A stretch of DNA of 64,000 nucleotides from Xenopus tropicalis (GCF_000004195.4 NC_030678.2:62155378-62219377); one strand, 5' to 3'; counted from the first letter of the stretch, positions 35,292 through 47,010 are shown. The notes: a model not told the origin generated them from the sequence alone. Numbers and translations: made by a program.

Positions 35292-37100
35292 TTTAGTAAA
35301 TAGCACATAGGCACACAACTTTGCATCCAATTTAGCAAAACACACTTGCGGTTGTAGCCATAAATAGTATTTTGAAGAAGTGCCCTAAAACCAGAGCCAC
35401 CATGCCAGCTTGTCAGTGTCTTACAATAGTCAATAAAAAAGGAAATAAACGAAACAAAAAAAAATCAATCTCAGAAAGCCCTTAGTAAATGGGCCCCCAA
35501 CTGTCTATGTACTTTCTTTACAGTAGTTAACTCTAGGGTTGCAAGCTCTCTCACTTTCAGATATCGTTGTTGAACCCAAAGCCTGGTATTAGCAGTCTAA
35601 AAGTACTTCTTAGAAACCACTAAAAATATAGAAAATAAATGTAATTAAAATTTACATTCATTTTCTATTTCTTGTAATTTCTAAAACATTGGCAGTTTTA
35701 GACTGCTAATTAGTTTTGGTTAAGATCCCTTTCAAATAAGATAATGTGAGTTGATAAGCAGTATACATAATGTTGCCTTTTATTGTCTCACAAAACTCAG
35801 TTTCAAATCTCTTTTATAGGAAGTTCACAGCATATTAATGGTGATAAGTATTTTATTGTTAATGTATAGCCCAAAATGTCTGTATAGCCTAGTGAAAAAG
35901 GTCTAGTGATCATTTCTAAGCAATTAAACTAATGAATAAATGAGAAATTGCTTTTTAAAACAAAATAGATGTATTTTATAACATTTTTACTTACAAAAAA
36001 GTTGTATACACTGTGTATACACTGATAAAAGTGTGAATACATAATTTGTGCTGCTTTAATTGTTTTGCTAGTTTCAGGTTGGTAAACCATAAGGTCATGA
36101 TAATCATTATCTTCATAAAGAGGCCCATTTATCAACATTCTTATTTTTGTTGTTCTATAGGTTTTTGAACCCACGAAAAAATTAATTTACTCTAGAACTA
36201 TGAATGCCAAGTGATTTATTAAAACAGCCTTAGGGCAAAGGGTCTATTTAATGTTGATATGAAATAACTCACAGATTATCACCCAAAAGTTTGTTACATA
36301 ATATTTTTGGGATGCCCTATATAAACAGGGCTACAACTGCCAAAAAGTATTATATTTGCAGATGCTAGACAAAGAGCTATAAGCCTTATAAAACATAGTT
36401 ACCCATTAGGCTTTCTCATACAAATGTAAATACAAACGTTTATATTACAATGTTTTGTGCTATAATCTTTATATAGCACTGTACAATTTACTTACATTAA
36501 AAAATATATTTGTACTGAAAAATATATTCTAAAAAATATATTTTTTAAATTAGAAGAATTGTATTCCAGTCTAAAGGCTTCTTGTTGTACTTTATAGCCT
36601 AAGAATAAACATTCAAATAAAAGTTCAATTTGCAGTACTGAAAATATTACACAGTATGTGGCAGCAGCAAAATGTTCAATTTACTGAAAATTAACTAGAT
36701 AAGGTGCAGTTTGGAGAACTAGTGCTCAGTGCAATACTACAGGTATTTCTCCCTTTTTATACTTATGTGTATAATTTCTTTGTTAGCTCATGAGAACAAA
36801 GGTTTGTACACAGATGTAGTCAAGCTTAAAGAAAATCTATGCCTCAAAAGATTACATAGCACTGTTTCTAGTTGTGTAATGTTACAGATTATATGAGAAA
36901 CTAAAATCTACTGAAAATTTCTTAGAATTAGAGTTCAATATTGTGACTGTAGGTAGTCTATTCAATGCAAAAATATCTCGGTGCAGCACATAAAGAAGCA
37001 GTTTTACAAAATACAATTATAAAAAGCCTTTAATTAAAGTACAAATAGATATGTGATGATCAAAGTATACAATACTTTTGTGAGAACATGCATTAAGGAG
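35292..37100. other. AT-rich; one internal hairpin repeat
   Basis: 35588-35710 is an imperfect hairpin: 'TAGCAGTCTAAAA' and 'TTTTAGACTGCTA' at the ends, with 'AGAAAATAAATGTAA' mirrored inside, probably a small MITE. The rest shows no gene or element. Confidence 0.5.
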
Positions 37101-37317
37101 TAGTGATGAGCGAATCTGTACTGTTTTGCTTTGCCATAAAATTTGTGAAACGGCAAAAAATTTGCAAAACACATTTGTTGCACTTTTTTGACACGACCGC
37201 ACCCAATTTGGCACGTGTCAGAATTTTTTTCGCCCACCGAATTTTTCCGAGCCAAATTTTCACGGAAGTTTCACAAAACAATTCGCCAATGGCGAAATGG
37301 GTTCAAGTCTTCGAATA
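37101..37317. mobile_element. MITE family B, right end missing
   Basis: Starts TAGTGATGAGCGAATCTGTA and contains 'GAAACGGCAAAAAA' and 'CGCCAATGGCGAAATGGG'. It stops before the usual 'TTCGCCCATCACTA' end. It is longer than the 171-bp copy because of a middle segment ('GACACGACCGCACCC'). Confidence 0.7.
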
Positions 37318-37367
37318 GATGAAAAAAATAAATATTTATCATTCTGAAATTAACCATAACTTACCAA

Positions 37368-37582
37368 AAATATCACATGAAGAACGCCAAGCACTCCAGA
37401 CCCAAGGTTTTGCTATAAAAACGATCCTTTATTGATTCATTAAAATGTTAGATGCCTTGGCATCTAACATTTTAATGAATCAATAAAGGATCAGGCATCT
37501 AACATTTTAATGAATCAATAAAGGATCGTTTTTATAGCAAAACCTTGGGTCTGGAGTGCTTGGCGTTCTTCATGTGATATTT
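37368..37582. repeat. Perfect 89-bp inverted repeat with partial third copy
   Basis: The left arm 37368-37456 is the exact reverse complement of 37494-37582 over all 89 bases. The spacer 37457-37493 is not unique: 37459-37492 repeats the first 34 bases of the right arm (from GGCATCTAACATTTTAATGA). Each rightward arm contains AATAAAGG. Perfect identity over 89 bases in a region of old repeats means recent formation or active homogenisation. The following 37583-37790 ('TTCGGCTACGGGTTCGGGGC') is GC-rich and may belong to the same retroelement-like unit. Confidence 0.9.
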
Positions 37583-38170
37583 CTGGATTTCCCCTTCGGC
37601 TACGGGTTCGGGGCTCTGAGCACCCGGACCAGCATGGGATCCTGGTGAGCTTTATTTAATCATTTCTGAGTGTGTACAGCCTCGGTTTATTGTAGCATAA
37701 ACGATCGGTCTGGGGTATGGACACCTGGACCGCCACTATTTTACTGGGTATGGAGACGTTTCCTATTGGGGTGTACATTTAAAATTATTTAGGTTAACTT
37801 GGTTTAAATATATTTTTTGTTGAAGCGTTCAATAACTTACCAAAAGCTACAATTAGCTCAACACAGAATATTCAATCATTTTGGGCATGGAGGGTACTTA
37901 ATTTATTATATCTAGACTGTTCTCTGCCTTTACCTACCTGCAAGCTAAATAAATCATTAAGGGGGCATTTACTAAAGTTAAGCAAAAAGACCAGACCAAC
38001 ACACAGAAGGAAGGAACATAGCAAGCGAAGCAACATATATTGCTGGAACATCAGAAAAACTTTTCAACAAATATCCCTTTCCCCTGTGTTTCAAACCCAG
38101 CAACACCCTGAGACAGAAGTTAACTATTAGGGTTAAGTTTATAGTTAAAGACCCAACACCAAAGCAAAAG

Positions 38171-38372
38171 AGGGTTGATTCACTAAAGTGCGAAAAGCGT
38201 TATCGCATGCTTTTTTGCGTTAAAATTGACGCCAAAAAGATGAGCAATTCGCTAAAGTATTATCGCATGCGTTAAGTTGCATATCGCGTGCGTTAATTAG
38301 CGTGCAACCGCATGCATTAATTTTACCACATTGCGTTAATTAGCGCGCATCTAACTGAATAAGTGCAATGGA
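38171..38372. mobile_element. MITE family D, truncated
   Basis: Begins AGGGTTGATTCACTAAAGTG and follows the left part of 25248-25951 ('TTATCGCATGC', 'GCGTTAAAATTGACGC', 'GCGTGCGTTAATTAGCG'). It ends abruptly near 38372 with no right terminus. Confidence 0.7.
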
Positions 38373-39819
38373 ACCATTGTGATTGGATGTCTGTGGAATA
38401 CCCTACCAGTCATTTAAAGTGAAGAAGCCACTTGAATAAGTGGTAAACTGTTTTCAAGAAAACTCAGAAAAGTCCAGTTGTTTTAGACTTAAATCTACTA
38501 GATACTGTATATCATGATATGGATGAATGTGAATCTTCAAAGACATGTAAAAAGAATATGTAAATTAAATACCATAAGTCTTATAATGTAAAGCTTTAAA
38601 AGTAATAGTTATTTATAAAACTTCTTCCCCATTGGAAAAAATGCTAAATTATTCATTACAGCTGTTGCCAAGGAACATTGGCATACAGTGGCAGTGAAAT
38701 AAGCGTATTTAAATATAGGTCCTGGATTTAATCCTTAGAAACAGAAACTGTACAAAAAGACATCAAGTATATATTTATCTGACATGGGGGAGTTCAACAA
38801 ACAAGGAGATGACTACTTGGGGGTGCATATAAGCTTTGTGGGAAATTTATATCTGAACATTGGTAGATAGAGTTCACCCAAATCAGACCACATTATATTT
38901 CATTTTCCAAGTGATTGAAGAGATCAATTTTAATTGCAAAAACATGGTCTGTAGCAGACAGTGGAACAAATTACAGACTTTTCATGTGTAAACTCCAAGT
39001 AAAGTTGAAAACAGAGCAATAAGACAATCAAATGCCCTTATAATAAACAAGATAGTTAACAAGATGAGTTGTGGATTAAATTAAAAAGTCATGATTAGAA
39101 TGATTCCAATTTGATAAAAAGTTGATGGCAGAAGACACAGTGGAAACAGCAAGCGAGAGAAGATAAACCATCTTATGAAAGATAAGTAAGTACCTGAAGA
39201 TCTGTGAGAAAATGTAGCTTTGACTAGGCGGATGTCAATGGTCTATAACCAAAAAACAAGCATAGATTCAAGGAATAATCAGAAGAGTTATACAGAAAAG
39301 ACAAAAAGGAAAGCAATGGGAATCAATGGCATTATACAAATAACTTAACAGGACCCAAAGCTATGACTTAATTATGTGAACATGTCTGGAAAACCACTGC
39401 TACCGAATGTTAGTGTTTAGTTTACCATAAAATTTTAAAGAAAAGAGACATGAAAGAAAGTCCGAACATATCAGAAGTAAAGCAGAGCTCTGTATTGTAA
39501 GGAGAGGCAACACTTTCATATTCACCAACACAGGGGCCCAGAGGATAAGAACAGAGGTGTATAAAGAAAAAAAGGAATGGGAAAGGAGTCAACATGTGAA
39601 AGGTAAAGGCAGGCAGTTAGAAATTAACAAATTCAAGATCAGGCTGGATCCAGGAAGGTTGCAAGATTGCAAGTATCAGAGTTGTGATCAGGCTGGGTCA
39701 AGGGCAGGCAGTGAGTATTGAGAAGTCGGGCAGAGGTTGAACTGGGAAATCTCTGTAGGCAGGTACCAGAAGCACTGGTATTCCAGGCACCTAAGCACTA
39801 TTTGAATTAGCTGGCATCT
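38373..39819. other. No gene or clear element
   Basis: A-rich, apparently unique sequence up to the TTAA at the piggyBac-like element. 'AGGCAGGCAGT' and 'GATCAGGCTGG' words near 39605-39720 hint at a diverged LTR-type repeat, but no boundary was found. Confidence 0.4.
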
Positions 39820-40204
39820 TTAACCCTTTCCCTGCCATGCATGTAGCTCCTATGTGCTGGCATAAAAAGATGTTAAATGCCAAGCACGTAGGAGCTACGT
39901 TTTCTTTAACTTGTGCTCGTTCTCTGTGCTTGCTGCTTAATCTGAGTGCAGAAAACTAGTGCAAGGTAAAGAACCCCCTAGGGAACCAGCAGAGGGGGGT
40001 TACTAGTGGCCCCTGGGACGCGATCACCCAGGGGCCCCATGGGAAAAGCCTGACTTTTGCTGCTCTCCCCCCCCTTCCTGAGCTCCCCCCTCACTTCCTG
40101 TGCCACCCACACATGGACCCGACTGCTGCTGCTGCTTGTGACTGCTGTGCCTGTGATCTTCTGTGTCCCTCCTGCGATTTCCAGCTGTTTGTGCCCAGGT
40201 TAGT

Positions 40205-40400
40205 GCCAGATACACACACAAACACACACTTATTACACTAATACACACTTATTCTTACACTTATACACACACTTATATTTTGGGGGGTTCACACATTCAC
40301 AGCACTTACACTTACTTGCACACACACACACACACACACATGCACACAAAACACATTTTGCCATGTGTACACACACACACTTACACACATGCAATTTTTT
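40205..40400. repeat. CA-rich microsatellite patches
   Basis: Interrupted CA repeats (ACACACACAC at about 40318-40340 and 40370-40380, plus 'ACTTATACACACAC'). Equivalent TG patches at 57050-57255 occupy the same place in the reverse-oriented relative, so the tract belongs to the element. Confidence 0.75.
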
Positions 40401-40824
40401 TTATCACATCGTTTTTTTTCTTGCCTGAAAAAAATGTTTTATTGCCATTGCGGATAGCATATTCCCTAACCGCACTGCACAATACCTTTTATGTATTATT
40501 TTGGTGTTTTTATTACATTTTCTGTGATTTTGGTGTATTTTTAGTCATTTTATTGCATTTTTAGCCATTTTATTGCATTTTCAGTTATGCATAGTTGTTG
40601 TTCGCTTGACTTTGTCTGAAAAACTAATTTGCCCAAGCCAAAATACTCAAACTGTGATTCTGACTGCAGATATCACTAGGGAAAAAAAAACATTGATTTT
40701 AGGGTTTTTTGGATTTTAGCAATTTTATTGCATTTCACATGTTCTTTGTTACTTGTCTTTGCACATGGACATTTTGTCTGCCTCTATACACCACACAGTT
40801 TGGTAAATCTATGCATATAGGGCA

Positions 40825-42108
40825 TCTAACTGCTCAGTAGACCCCTGGCGTTCATATTTAGAGTGTTTTATGTTGGTACGTTATGAAATGTGGGGTACAT
40901 AATGGGGCAAAATGCAAGCTTTGTGATGATTTTCAGAAATGTTATAAAAACCATTGTGTTTAGCATAGCTTTGTAGTTTGGTAGTTTGCAGTAGAAAGAT
41001 GTATTTACCCATTTTTATTTTGTCAGAATGTGTATTTTTGGAAAATATAGTGTTTTCTAGGGTCTCCATACTGTTAGGCGGTCTTATGGCACATAATACA
41101 CATACCAGGGCAAACTGTTCAGAAGACCCCTGGCGTTCATATTTAGAGTGTTTTATGTTGATAAGTTACAAATTGTGGGGGTACATAATGAGGTAAAATG
41201 CAAGCTTTGTGACGATTGTCATAAAAACCATTCTGTTTAGCATAGCTTTGTAGTTTGGTAGTTTGCAGTAGAAAGATGCATTTACCCATTTTTGTTCTGT
41301 AGTTTCGGAAAATGTATGGTTTTCTAGGGTCTCCATGCTGTTAGGGGGTCTTATGGCACATAATACACTGGGTGCAAATACTGCACAAGCCAGAGCGTCA
41401 TATGTGACATATGTGAAAATTTTTATTTGGGTGCCCCTGTACACCACATAGTTTATTAAATCTATTCATATAGGGCATCAAACTGTTCAGTGGACCTCTG
41501 GTGTTACTATTTGGGGTGATTTGCCTTTGTATGCAAGAAATTTTGTGAGATAAATGCAGCAAATTACAACATTTTTAGGCGATTTTCTGAAATGTCATAG
41601 AAACCACTAAATTTAGGAAAGCTTTGCAGATTGGTACTTTGGTGTAGAAAGAACTCGTTACCCATGTTGGATTTGTCAGATTGTGCACTTTCCAAAAATA
41701 TATGGTTTTCAGGGGTCACCCTACATTTCTGCAGTTTCTATCCCACATAAAACTGCCATGTGGTTATGAATTAGGTAAAGGTAAGCCATGAAATTAGTGT
41801 GCACAAGGTATATTTTGGGGTCTCTAAGTGTCATGTGCTTTGATAAAGCTATGTACAGTGGGCATCAAACTGTTCAGTAGACCTCTGGGGTTCATATTTA
41901 GGGTGTTTTATCTTGGTACCTAATGATATATGGGAGATAAGATGCTGCAAACTGGAAGCTTTGAGAGGATTTTTTGAAATGTCATCAAAATTGCTAACTT
42001 TAGAAAAGCTTTGCGACTTGGTACTTTGGAGTTGAAAGACATGGGTACCCATTTTAGATTCGGGGGAATGTGTACTTTCCAAAAATATATGGCTTTCTGG
42101 GGTGAGCA
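40825..42108 (+). repeat. Degenerate tandem array, units of about 290-390 bp
   Basis: The marker 'CTGTTCAGTAGACCCCTGGC' starts units at about 40830, 41118, 41482 and 41867. Each continues with 'TTCATATTTAGAGTGTTTTA', 'GCAAGCTTTG.GA.GATT', 'TTTGTAGTTTGGTA', 'AGTAGAAAGA...TTACCCAT' and 'TTTCTGGGGT'. Unit lengths are about 288, 364 and 385. Frames in it have no meaning. It continues after the retrotransposon at 44756. Confidence 0.85.
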
Positions 42109-42282
42109 TGTTATGTATGTGCATAAGCTGTGTTATGTTTTATAAAGTTATATGCTGTTGAATGTTGCAGCCTTGGGAAATAGTGGGAGGAGACTAGGAA
42201 GTTTCTGTCTGTGTGTAATAAATAAAGATGGTGAACTGTTAACAACCTGCCTACATTACTGACCAGCATCACTGATATAACA
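42109..42282 (+). repeat. 5' LTR of the Ty3/gypsy element
   Basis: 174 bases from TGTTATGTATG to GATATAACA; the tips TGTTAT and ATAACA are perfect inverted repeats. AATAAAGATGG near 42220 could serve as poly(A) signal. The base after the LTR starts a possible primer-binding site, TGGCGACAAGGAC at 42284-42296. Short LTRs of this size are known in the superfamily. Confidence 0.75.
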
Positions 42283-43038
42283 ATGGCGACAAGGACATCT
42301 GAACCCTCTGTGCAACCCCCTGAAAAGTTTCTGCAGCACCCTGGGGAGCCTGCAGTGCCCTGGGATCTATGGTATGAACAGTTTTCTATCTACTTACTGG
42401 CATCTGGCCTGGATGGGACTTCCCCTAAGAGGAAAAGGGCCCTGTTACTTAACTCCCTGGGCTCTGAAGCATATCGCATCTTCACAACTCTGGTAGCAGA
42501 TTCCTCATACGCTGCTACAGTATAGGCCCTGGAGAATTATTTTAAACCTGCCCCAAATGCTTTAGTGGCCAGAGTGCGTTTTCGCAAGTGCTGTCAAGCC
42601 GAAGGGGAAACTATATGTCACTATGTTGCTGAGCTGCGACAGCTAGCAGTCCCCTGCAAATTTGGGTCCTTGTAAGATGAAATGATTAGAGACCAACTGA
42701 TTGAAAAAACAACAAACCCTAAACTCAGAGAGAGGTTGCTTATGGAGCCAGATACACTTACTTTACAAAAAGCTGTGGAATTGGGGTGCCAAATGGAAAT
42801 GGTTTTGCTGGAGGCCAAGAATATGCTGCCCCCTGCAGGAGGGAGTGAGATCCCCATTCATGTACACAAACTGACTGACAGTAACTCTAATGCACACTGT
42901 TTCAATTGTGGAGGCAGCCGCCATAAAGGTGGCATGAAACTGTGCCCGGCACAAGGGAAACACTGCAGGCACTTTAATAAAATGAACCACTTTGTTAATT
43001 CTGCCGCTCCTTGCCGGACACATCAGTTCATAATTTAG
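42283..43038 (+). pseudogene. gag-like gene, two in-frame stops
   Basis: ATG at 42283 opens 80 codons, then TAG (42523) and TAA (about 42673) interrupt the same frame, which continues to 43038. The C-terminal part has a zinc knuckle beginning CFNCGGSRHKGG and a second cysteine/histidine cluster (HCRHFNKMNHF). In complete relatives gag packages the RNA in cytoplasmic particles. The frame shifts before the protease at about 43010, by a lesion or the normal gag-pol shift. Confidence 0.8.
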
Positions 43039-43850
43039 TGCAAAATGACTGTGTACCTGATGAAAGTCAGATTCATGCTGTGGGTAAGGATAATGCAAAT
43101 TTCAAACTCTGCCACTGTGTTATTGCTAATGTCACAATACCACTACTTTTGGACACCGGGGCAAAGGTCTCCATTATAAACTCTGCTACATATAATGCAC
43201 ATTTTCGGCATTACCCACTCCAAGATACACTAACTTGCTTAACAGGCTACAGTAATACCTAAATTTCAATCTTGGGCAAGGTAACCTTACCTGTTACACA
43301 CCAAAACAAGCATTTGGGAAGCTTTACATTTTATGTCACTGAGAAAGGAGCAAACCTACTGGGGCTGGACTTGTTTCATGCACTGGGATTTAAAGTTCTT
43401 GACCAGACAAATGCTGAAATACACATAGCAGACACTGTCTGGAAAGAAAAATATCCTCAGGCCTTTAATGGACTGGGTCGCATATGCAAATTTTCTCACA
43501 ATCCAATGGTAAACACTCAAATATCTCCAGTGATGCAGTCCTTGCGCAGGCCCCCTCTAGCAATCCGCGCTGCAGTAGAGGCAGAACTCAATAAGCTGTT
43601 GCAGGAGGATATTATAGAACAAATTGACTCCTCCCCATGGGTCTCAAACCTAGTAATTGCAAAAAAAAAGGATGGGCAGATTCGGCTATGTGTGGACTTG
43701 TGTCAGGTAAACAAAGCAATAATACCTGACTGTTACCCTCTGCCCACTACAGAAGATTTAATTTCCCAATGCCATGAGTCAAAAATTTTCACAAAGCTGG
43801 ACCTCCGTCAAGGCTATTTACAAATACCCATGTCTTGGCAGGCTATGTCT
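43011..43850 (+). pseudogene. Protease and N-terminal RT of Ty3/gypsy pol
   Basis: The aspartic protease motif LLLDTGAKVSIINS is at about 43143-43185. A TAA at 43260-43262 breaks the frame, which then stays open to 43880. The RT entry is clear: LNKLLQEDIIEQIDSSPW, KKKDGQIRLCVDL and KLDLRQGYLQIPM, the last with the first catalytic Asp. The YxDD box, thumb and RNase H are missing because of the internal deletion. Not functional. Confidence 0.85.
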
Positions 43851-44770
43851 GAAGAAAACCGCTGCTCCACTACAAGTTAGGCCTTTTCCACAGGCACCAT
43901 GGGATACAATTCAGCTGGATATACTGTATGTGGAGAAATCTCTGTTGCACCACAACACCAGAAGTACTTGTTGGTCGCATATGATTCCAGAGGTAGCTAC
44001 AGCAGGAATCATTACCTCTAAAGTCGTCATCACAACCTTTGAAGGATGGTTTTCATGGTGGGGACTTCCACTAGAAATTATTACAGACAATGGGCCACAA
44101 TTTGTGTCAAAAGAATTTGAAGATTTCCTTCAACTGAAGAGCATAAGGCACATTTTAACACCTCAATACCATCCACAGGCTAATGGAGGTGTGGAACGCT
44201 TTAATCAGACTTTAAAGTATGGTCTTAAGGTACATTTGCATGAAGGCCTTTTGTTTAGCAAAGCTGTAACTACAGTCCTACAGCACTACTGGTCTGCACC
44301 CCATAGTGCAACTGGGGAATCACCAGCAAAACTGATGATAGGCCGTAGTCTACAGATGCCCCTAAAACATTTACGGCCACCAATGGAAGTCAGAGAACCC
44401 CAAGAGTTGCGACCAAGGGTTAAAAATTATCAGGACAAAACAAAAGCTTACAATGATTTAAAACGAAAAGCTAAGACAATTACCCTTAATGCTGGGCAAT
44501 GGGTAAGAATAAGAAAGCCCTCAATTAGATCAAAATTTGATCCTATTTTATCTGATCCCATTCAGATTCAAAGTCAGATGGGACCAGTAACCTACAGATT
44601 GCAGGATGGATCTACTTGGCATGTGAGCAGTTTAGTCCCCATTCCTGAGCCCTCACAGGTGCGGGACACTACCTTTAACTGGCATCTCTTGGATGATCGA
44701 CCCAATCTGGTTGCACAGCCACAAACACTGGACAACCCTTCAGGCAGTAATACTTACATGCCACATACTT
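43836..44770 (+). pseudogene. Integrase part of Ty3/gypsy pol
   Basis: After the deletion junction the frame carries the integrase core: first Asp in DTIQLDI, second in TDNGPQF, Glu in GGVERFN, with exactly 35 residues between the second Asp and Glu (D,D-35-E). A short stretch at about 43955-44000 fits the family better in another frame, so two small compensating shifts are likely. A C-terminal chromatin- or DNA-binding-like tail follows (WVRIRKPS..KFDPILSDP). The stop at 44772 lies in host array sequence. The zinc-binding N-terminal domain is lost. Confidence 0.85.
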
Positions 44771-45560
44771 AGGTAAACCTATACACATTTGGCATCAAAC
44801 TGTTCAGTAGACCCATGGCGTTCAAATTTAGGGTGTTTTATCTTGGTACCCAATGCTTTGTGGGAGATAAGATGCTGCAAAGTGGAAGCTTTGAGGGGAT
44901 TTTTGGAATTGTCATCAAAATTGCTAACTTTAGAAATGCTATGTGGCTTGGTACTTTGGAGTAGAAAGACACAGGTACCCATTTTAGATTCAGGAGAATG
45001 TGTACTTTCCAAAAGTATATGGCTTTCTGGGGTGAGTGTACTTTTTGTAGCTTTATCCCACATATAATGATGTAAATGTGTTGATTTTGAAGGAGCTGAA
45101 ATGACAGAAATGATAGATTATATGGGGGTATGTTCACATTGGGGCCCCTACATGCCACATACGTAGGTAAACAAATATTGGGCATCAAACTGTTCAGTGG
45201 ACCCCTGGCGTTCATATTTAGGGTGTTTTATCTGGTTACTTTATGACCTGTAGGAGATAAAGATACTATAGACAGGAAGCTTTGAAGCGATTTTTAAGAA
45301 ATTTCACAAATTTTTATAAAAAAACAATAACTTTAGGAAAGCATTGCAACTTGGTAGTTTGGAGTAGACAGGCAGTTCTATCTATTCTGGATTCCACAGA
45401 ATCTGTTCTTTCTAAAAATTTATAATTTTCTGGGATAAACCTTTTGTTAGTGGAATTTTTGACCTTGAAATCTAAAGTATACAGCTTTCTGGAGCAGTGC
45501 TTTGGAAATTTGGTAGTGTACTGCTGGGAGTTTTTGACCTATACAAGTGAGAAATCTCCA
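44756..45560 (+). repeat. Continuation of the degenerate tandem array
   Basis: Marker 'CAAACTGTTCAGTAGACCC' at about 44796 and 'CAAACTGTTCAGTGGACCCC' at about 45185 (spacing about 389) with the same internal words as 40825-42108. The last part decays before the right terminus of the piggyBac-like element. Confidence 0.8.
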
Positions 45561-46029
45561 TAAAACTATATATATTTGGTATTGGCACATTCAGGAGACA
45601 TGGGACTTTCCAAATCAGTTGTATTTTCATGCATAAAATAATTTTTGTTTCTGGTGTATGTGTTAATATTATGGAAAATATTATTTTTTTTCATTTTTTA
45701 GACATTTAGAAGCCTATATCTTGTTACAGAATTGGAATTACACAAAAATTCCACCATATTTTGAAAGCTTAGGTTGTCCTGAAAAAAACAATATATAGTT
45801 TTCCTGGGTAAACTAAGTGCCCCCGAAGAAAAGCCCCTAAAGTGAAACAGTGCACAATGTTCAAAAACTGTCTGGCAGTAGAAGTTCCACTTTGTTCAAA
45901 ACGGCTGGCAGTGAAAGGGTTAAATGAGGCAAGTGCATGCACAAAACAAACAGCATCACAACGCATGCACACGCATGAGAGTACATGATGCACATGCCAA
46001 GAGCCACATCACAGTGGATTTTCATGACA

Positions 46030-47010
46030 AGGTTAGCTGGACAGTGGGGTTGCAGTAGATGTGATCTGTTTGGATTTTGGACGACTGCTTTCTGAATTGG
46101 TCTTAGTGAAGTACCTCAGGGTTCTTTATTGGGTCCACTTTAATTTAACGTGTTTATTAATGACTCAGGGAGGGTATAATAAGTAACAAGTGTTTGAAGA
46201 TGACCTAAAACTAGTGATGAGCAAATCGGTCCCGTTGTGCTTCGGCGTAAAAATTCCGGGATCGACACATTTGTCGCGTGACTTTTTTGTCACCCACATC
46301 TTTTTTCCTGCAACCAATGGTGAAATGCGGAAATCGCTGTGAATCCATGCCTAGCGAAAAAATTCGCTTATCACTACCCAAAACTCTGCAGCCCAATTAA
46401 ATACATACAGGATGTGACATCCTGTGCAGCAGGATGCTGACAAACTGGCAGTCTGGGCGGCTAAATGGCATATGAGATTTAATGTTGATAGATGTAAGGT
46501 AATTGATGTAAAAATATGCAAGCCACTTATACCCTAAATGGTACTGCACCAAGCAAATTTGTAATAGAAAAAGACCTTGAAGTCCTTGTAGATAATAAAC
46601 GTTGCTGTAGCAACAATGCCAGGCAGCAACTGCAAGGGCAAACAAGGCTTTACGCTGTATTTAAAGGGGCATAGATTCATGGGAGGAGGGGTTAATTCTT
46701 CTACTTTACAGAGTGCTGGTAAGGCCCCATCTAGAATATAATGTGCAATTTGGTCTTCAGTGCTCAAATAGGATATTATGGAGTTAGAGAGGGTCCAGAA
46801 AAGAGCAACTAAGCTGGTAAAGGGTATGAACAGTCTGATTCATGAAGAAACACTGGGCAAATTGGTGTCATTTACACTGGAGAAGAGGCATTAAGGGGTT
46901 ATATGATAACTAAGTAAAGGTCCTAGCAGACACAAGGGCACCCATTCTGATTAGGAGAAAGGAGATCATAAGTGGACTATTCTGCTCTAATAAATGGTGT
47001 GCCTAAAATT
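46030..47010 (+). mobile_element. CR1/L2-type LINE, RT and C-terminal part
   Basis: Before the nested MITE the strand reads VPQGSLLGPL and FNVFINDSG, the RT block 'QGSVLGP'. After it comes LAVWAAKWHMRFNVDRCKV, then LVRPHLEYNVQF, then the 3' coding end at about 46925-46975. Frameshifts are frequent ('LEYNVQFGLQC'). The order is normal for a Jockey-superfamily ORF2, so this is one insertion broken by a MITE. The catalytic YADD box is lost. Confidence 0.75.
46212..46376. mobile_element. MITE family B inside a LINE, with TSD
   Basis: Begins TAGTGATGAGCAAATCGG and ends ATTCGCTTATCACTA. Flanks CCTAAAAC (46204-46211) and CCCAAAAC (46377-46384) form an 8-bp duplication with one change. It interrupts the RT of the LINE, so family B was active after that LINE arrived. 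Confidence 0.85.

Larger units (their letters stand above)
42109..44755 (+). mobile_element. Ty3/gypsy retrotransposon lacking its 3' LTR
   Basis: A 5' LTR is followed by gag, protease, the start of reverse transcriptase and a nearly complete integrase. The centre of pol (rest of RT, RNase H, integrase zinc domain) is deleted near 43836. The right boundary is where tandem-array sequence resumes (about 44755). The array piece normally between 'GGGGTGAG' and 'ACATGCCACATAC' is missing too, so one deletion took the 3' LTR and adjacent host array. No target duplication can be read. It is defective. Confidence 0.85.
39824..45919. mobile_element. Large piggyBac-like non-autonomous element
   Basis: TTAA at 39820-39823 and 45920-45923 bracket ends CCCTTTCCCTGCCA and TGGCAGTGAAAGGG (mirror CCCTTTCACTGCCA), which fit the TTAACCYTTTKMCTGCCA-type termini known for Xenopus piggyBac relatives except at one variable base. 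Next to the left end is a hairpin: GTAGCTCCTATGTGCTGGCA at about 39844 pairs with 'TGCCAAGCACGTAGGAGCTAC'. The interior has a CA-rich tract, then degenerate tandem units, split by a retrotransposon at 42109-44755. No piggyBac transposase is present. A partial relative lies reversed at 55.6-57.6 kb. Confidence 0.8.

Noticed and set aside
40163..40564. 133-codon frame rich in His/Thr
   Set aside because: It reads through the CA microsatellite patches of the piggyBac-like element.
40825..42108. Regular repeats suggestive of a CRISPR-like array
   Set aside because: Units are 290-390 bp, diverged and not separated by unique short spacers; the host is a vertebrate and the units belong to a piggyBac-like element.
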